Assembly: GCA_963966185.1 (NCBI GenBank) | Contig: CAWZYM010000363.1 | Location: forward strand, 241,001-305,000 | Reading direction: 5' to 3' | Source: Rhabditoides inermis | Taxonomy: Eukaryota > Nematoda > Chromadorea > Rhabditida > Rhabditidae | Length of the DNA stretch: 64,000 nt | Shown: one piece after another, positions 60,865-64,000 of the stretch | Numbering within the stretch: the stretch's first letter is position 1 | Layout: every line of letters starts with the position of its first letter | Made by a program: the position numbers and the translations under genes | Notes under the pieces: generated by a model | Seen by the model: the letters and a program-made list of their open reading frames with translations, nothing else | What the model was told of the DNA's origin: nothing | Databases searched by the model: none

Positions 60865-61345
60865 TAAGGTAGTCACCGTCTGTGACGTTCTTCTCCGTTC
60901 CCCGCCGGCGGGCTCGGCGGTGGCCGCCCGCATTGAGAACTCCCTCGTACGTCGCGTCCAGCAATACGGTCAGTGTTTTTTTCAAGTGTTTTTATATTTG
61001 TTTGAAAATAGTGTAGATCGTAGATGAAGATATGTTATATTGATTGAATGCCTTTTCAGATCTTCTCGGGTGCGTACCGTTGTTGTAGGGGCGGCCGTCT
61101 TCAACTGTCTCGATTTCAAGTCATGTAAGTATTTTGATTTGCATATTGTTTGTCTTGATATTTCAAAAACACTATCGATTCCATTGTCACTCACAACAAT
61201 ATCGAGTCCATTGTCACTCACATTTTCATTGTATTGTTCAGACATCAACGAGGAGATCGTCGCCGCCCCCTCGCCTGTCGTACCGGAATGGAGACGAAGG
61301 AGAACGTGGAGCAGAAGTAGTGGAATAAGTTTGGTGTTGTAAATT
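60865..61345 (+). pseudogene. coding-like spliced fragment inside the right arm (inverted copy at about 53157-53640, minus)
   Basis: Three exon-like blocks with splice signals: about 60870-60968 (DVLLRSPPAGSAVAARIENS in one frame, donor GTCAGT), 61060-61125 (RTVVVGAAVFNCLDFKS, donor GTAAGT) and about 61241-61342 (INEEIVAAPSPVVPEW, ending at a stop). Blocks 2 and 3 join in frame; blocks 1 and 2 do not with the visible sites, suggesting decay. High GC3 in an AT-rich arm suggests a host gene fragment captured by the element. Family not recognised. Confidence 0.45.
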
Positions 61346-61615
61346 CAGTTTTTCATATTATATATTTGTTGTAAATATGTTTATTGTTATTGTTTGTATG
61401 TATTTTGTCAGTCTATAAAGGTACTTTTTGGCTTAGCTTGTGGTATTATTTGTGAAACATATGACCACAATGTGGAAAGCAACTTCATTGGAAAGAGTAT
61501 TTGGGCGTTCGAAGTTTTTGAAAATTGCGTTATGAAACATACAATTGCTGGTTCTCCTCATTGTGTTAGATTTCTGTCGGTGTTATCAGCGCTCTCTCTG
61601 TCTCTCCGTACGTCT

Positions 61616-61687
61616 GCTCGCATGGCGCAGCTGGTTAGCGCGCCGGCTAGTAATATCGAGGTCGCGGGTTCGAGTCTACCCATGTTC
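61616..61687 (+). repeat. tRNA-like sequence in the right arm
   Basis: Inverted copy of 52815-52886, same A and B boxes and the same stem mismatches, so the decay predates or was copied with the arm duplication. Confidence 0.6.
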
Positions 61688-62394
61688 ATTTTGCGAGTAA
61701 TACGAGTCTTCTCAGTCGCGGTTACACGCGCGAAATTTGAAAATTTCATTACCAAACGGTTTTTATAAACGCCTCTGTTCCTTTAACATTGTATACTACA
61801 ATGTATCTTTAGATGAACATAACAATAAACTCATCGATGAGCCAAAAAAATAGTGGAGAGGGAAGAGACTCTCTCGTGGGCTCACCGAGTGAGCTAAGTC
61901 ATTTCGCTAGCAACCACAAAGAGTCGGATCAAGTTATGCAAATGTGAGAATGACAGATGACAAATTAAACACCTACTATGACACTGTGCCCTCTATGTAT
62001 GTGAAGCAACCATGAATACACTTCATTTTTCACTCAAAAACCATCAATAACGAACGAATTCAACTTTGAAATTTATTAAACTCTTTCAAAATCAAGACAT
62101 CTCATACTACAAATTAACAACAAAACAATACATGAATCCTACCGTCATACATCCACTAACCTCAATCGCGAAACTGTATTCCCCCTGCGTTAGCCTATCA
62201 ACATCTTGACCCTACTGTGTGCTTAATTTTGTTGCTTAATAGTGCTCAATCCGATCAATTTCTGATAAGATCTTCCGATCATGCCACCGTTACCCCGAAA
62301 CCCCGAGCAGGGCTGCCTTGCCCCACTATTGATGTGGCCCATGTTATGTGGCCAGCAGGCCAGCCCACGCACCTCTCCGTGTGGATAGACGCAG

Positions 62395-62478
62395 TCGGGG
62401 CGCTTGAGCCACTCCGAACGGGTGGACGTACATGCAGCGAGAGTCGAACGGGCACGACGGGTACGCGCTGCAAAACAC
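62395..62478 (-). pseudogene. CCCH zinc-finger exon remnant
   Basis: On the minus strand GTTTTGCAG is followed by an exon-like block ending GGAGAG/GTGCGT. One frame gives YPSCPFDSRCMYVHP, matching the C-x5-C-x3-H finger of Nab2/ZC3H14-type RNA-binding proteins. The second half reads EWLKRPDCVYPHGE (C-x3-H) in another frame, so a frameshift separates them. It touches the outer end of the giant foldback arm. A sequencing error would make it a live exon. Confidence 0.45.
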
Positions 62479-62479
62479 A

Positions 62480-63144
62480 ACGTTGTTGAAAGTTGATATG
62501 TGTTTGATTATCGGTAAGCGGTACATATTTCAGCACGGTGCGGATAGTTGCCCACCACGCGCGGCACAGAGAGGGTGAATGGGCGCGTAGCGATGTCAGT
62601 CGAGAAATCATGCGCGCTGGCATCACCGAATCCAGCGGGGAAGTGAAAGGAATCAGTGCGACTACACAGGCAGACAGTGGCAGGCACACGGCAGGAACGC
62701 GGTGTTCCTGCGAGTGTGTTGATCGCGCGAGAGTCAGGTCATCATAGAAATAGGCTCCACCAAACAAAACTGTTGGCCCCTGTTTTTTGGCGGGAACACC
62801 GAGTTCCTGCCGTGATCTCGCCGTTTCGTGCTTAGTGGCGAGAGAGAAGCGAGAGCTGCGCACTCGCACACAATAGCGGAGAGTGCGCAGACAGCGAGGG
62901 CAACGGGAGCGGACCCTCGCATATCGGAACCGGGTTGTTAGCCAACATAGGCACTCGTGATAGGGACGCTCGTATTTCTCAATCACACGCAGACTGCGCG
63001 CTGCCCCCTCTCTCTGCTCTCTCACACTCACTCGCTTCACCCTTTTGCGTTTGCTCGTGCGTAACAACAACAACAACAACAACAACAACATCTCTTTTAT
63101 TTTCCAGAACGTGCCCTCTGTCCACTCTCATTCCCAATTCCAGC
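62480..63144 (+). promoter_or_regulatory. 5' region of the RING-finger gene
   Basis: GC-rich at 62540-62640 (shared with 10080-10250), then several GCGAGAG/GCACTCGC words and an (AAC)n run at 63063-63090 just before the acceptor-like site at 63113. No exon on this strand is supported. Confidence 0.35.
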
Positions 63145-64000
63145 ATGTCTCAGGTCAGTGAATCGCCATTGCGGTAATCTCAGATCTCTGTTGCTTCATT
63201 CTACATTGAAAAATCATTGGGCACAGTCTAAAAACATTTCTGACGAATGAGTCATCGAATGATGTCACGAATTAAACGAGTCATCAATGAGTCATCGTGA
63301 GTCATACTGATCCGGACGAATGATCCTAGACCGCCGTCATCGCAACGCTCGTTTCTTCAGCCCGAGTCTTCCTTGGCCATGTCGCTCGAATGCTCCATCT
63401 GCACCAATCATATGAAGAATGCCGTCGCGTGAGTTGTTTGTTTGTTTGTGTGTTTGTTTATCTGGATCTCGTCGAAGCACGCTACTAGAGTAGATCGTTC
63501 TGCCTTCTGCCCAGTGCACGCAATGTATGTAATAAGTAGGTAGATTTGAGGCGTAAAAATAATGAAACGTATCGTTTATAATTTATAGTTTAGTATGACG
63601 CGCTGCGCGCGCCAAAAATCAAAACAAACGGGCGCCCTTAATAGTTCAGCGTTGCAATTGCAGGCTGGTGCCGTGTATGCACCACTACTGCGAGGAGTGC
63701 ATCACCAATTGTCTCCGCACCAACACCAACTGTCCGCTGGTGAGCTCGATCGGCCGCCATTTCGGCTACTATCTATCCCTGTCTGTAGACAGTTCTGTCC
63801 ATTCATTGCTGCTATAGCTCATATTAGCTGACGTCGAAAGTTGGTTGTCTTACAGCTGCAATTGATTGAGTAGTGCTAATCGATTGCGACCAGCCACTCG
63901 TTCTAGTGTCGTCAGCTTGTGATGGGGCAGCACCGCTCGCCCCTCATCGATGAGATCATCAGCGCCGCGCCCGCCAGCGCGCCAGACCAGGTTGGCGCTC
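63145..64000 (+). CDS. RING-finger (C3HC4) protein, likely E3 ubiquitin ligase; 5' part, cut by the window end
   Basis: Exons 63145-63153, 63361-63428, 63664-63739, 63907-(64000+), all phases consistent. Within the first 60 residues the RING is complete: CSIC, VPCMHHYC, EEC and NCPLC, spacing C-x2-C ... C-x-H-x2-C-x2-C ... C-x2-C. It is followed by RQLVMGQHRSPLIDEII. RING domains bind E2 enzymes for ubiquitin transfer. The ATG is reached 2 nt after an AG and follows an acceptor-like TTTTCCAG at 63106, plausible for a trans-spliced leader. The pattern resembles CHFR-type RINGs, but substrate and subfamily cannot be assigned without the rest. Confidence 0.8.
63246..63306. promoter_or_regulatory. 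cluster of TGAGTCAT-type motifs in the first RING-gene intron
   Basis: TGAGTCATC at about 63248 and 63288, CGAGTCATC at about 63278 and GTGAGTCATAC at about 63298: four AP-1/bZIP-like sites within 60 bp, 100-150 bp downstream of the start codon. Confidence 0.5.

Larger units (their letters stand above)
52151..62352. mobile_element. giant inverted-repeat (foldback) element, 2.1-kb arms, split by an LTR retrotransposon
   Basis: Left arm 52151-54274 (2124 bp) and right arm 54603-55075 plus 60701-62352 (2125 bp) are inverted copies, nearly identical over their length; the loop is 328 bp (54275-54602). The outer ends start CCACATAACATGGGCC. The Gypsy element 55076-60700 sits inside the right arm. 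Without it the element is about 4.6 kb. Each arm carries a tRNA-like sequence and coding-like exons; no transposase ORF is present, so mobility would depend on enzymes in trans. A target-site duplication is not obvious. Confidence 0.9.

Overview
The window is a piece of a nematode nuclear genome. The evidence is a DEG/ENaC channel of the nematode type, very short exons (about 70-200 bp) with GC-rich third positions, short introns ending in TTTCAG, coding starts placed just after splice-acceptor-like sites (as expected for spliced leaders), and nematode-style LINE and Gypsy elements. The many very small exons would fit a diplogastrid such as Pristionchus, but that is inference. No bacterial features are present.

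Left part (1-17.8 kb): three real genes. A minus-strand VPS54 gene (GARP/EARP tethering complex) runs from about 11.74 kb off the left edge. A complete plus-strand DEG/ENaC channel gene (16 exons, 696 aa, every exon phase consistent) occupies 2.2-9.7 kb. The two are reciprocally interleaved: channel exons lie in VPS54 introns, and two VPS54 exons lie in a channel intron. A complete plus-strand PDZ protein with a C-terminal membrane anchor (12.36-17.0 kb) starts head-to-head with VPS54 across a gap of about 0.6 kb.

Middle (18-36 kb): repeat-rich DNA with hairpins, foldback elements and microsatellites. It holds one AT-rich multi-pass membrane protein gene (about 19.97-22.09 kb, plus) and a long minus-strand gene (26.05-30.97 kb) with a PPR-like segment, possibly LRPPRC-like. 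Upstream of that gene is a 3-kb tandem array. On the minus strand, each of its roughly 15 units has the form acceptor-exon-donor-94-nt intron, so it is an amplified exon/intron cassette.

Right part (36-62.4 kb): mobile and satellite DNA. It contains an intact LINE with three 152-bp 5' monomers, a foldback element whose loop is full of GGATTAATCC motifs, and a satellite array of about 9 kb with a roughly 166-bp unit and higher-order structure. Next comes a giant inverted-repeat element with near-identical 2.1-kb arms that carry a tRNA-like sequence and coding-like exons. One arm is split by an apparently very young Gypsy LTR retrotransposon (identical 215-bp LTRs, one intact 1634-aa gag-pol ORF).

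Right edge (62.4-64 kb): a remnant of a CCCH zinc-finger exon (minus) and the first four exons of a plus-strand RING-finger gene cut by the window end.

The most unusual signals are the exon/intron cassette array, the interleaved VPS54/DEG-ENaC pair, the frame-preserving triplication of a VPS54 donor site, and three unrelated foldback elements that each carry a tRNA-like patch in their arms.
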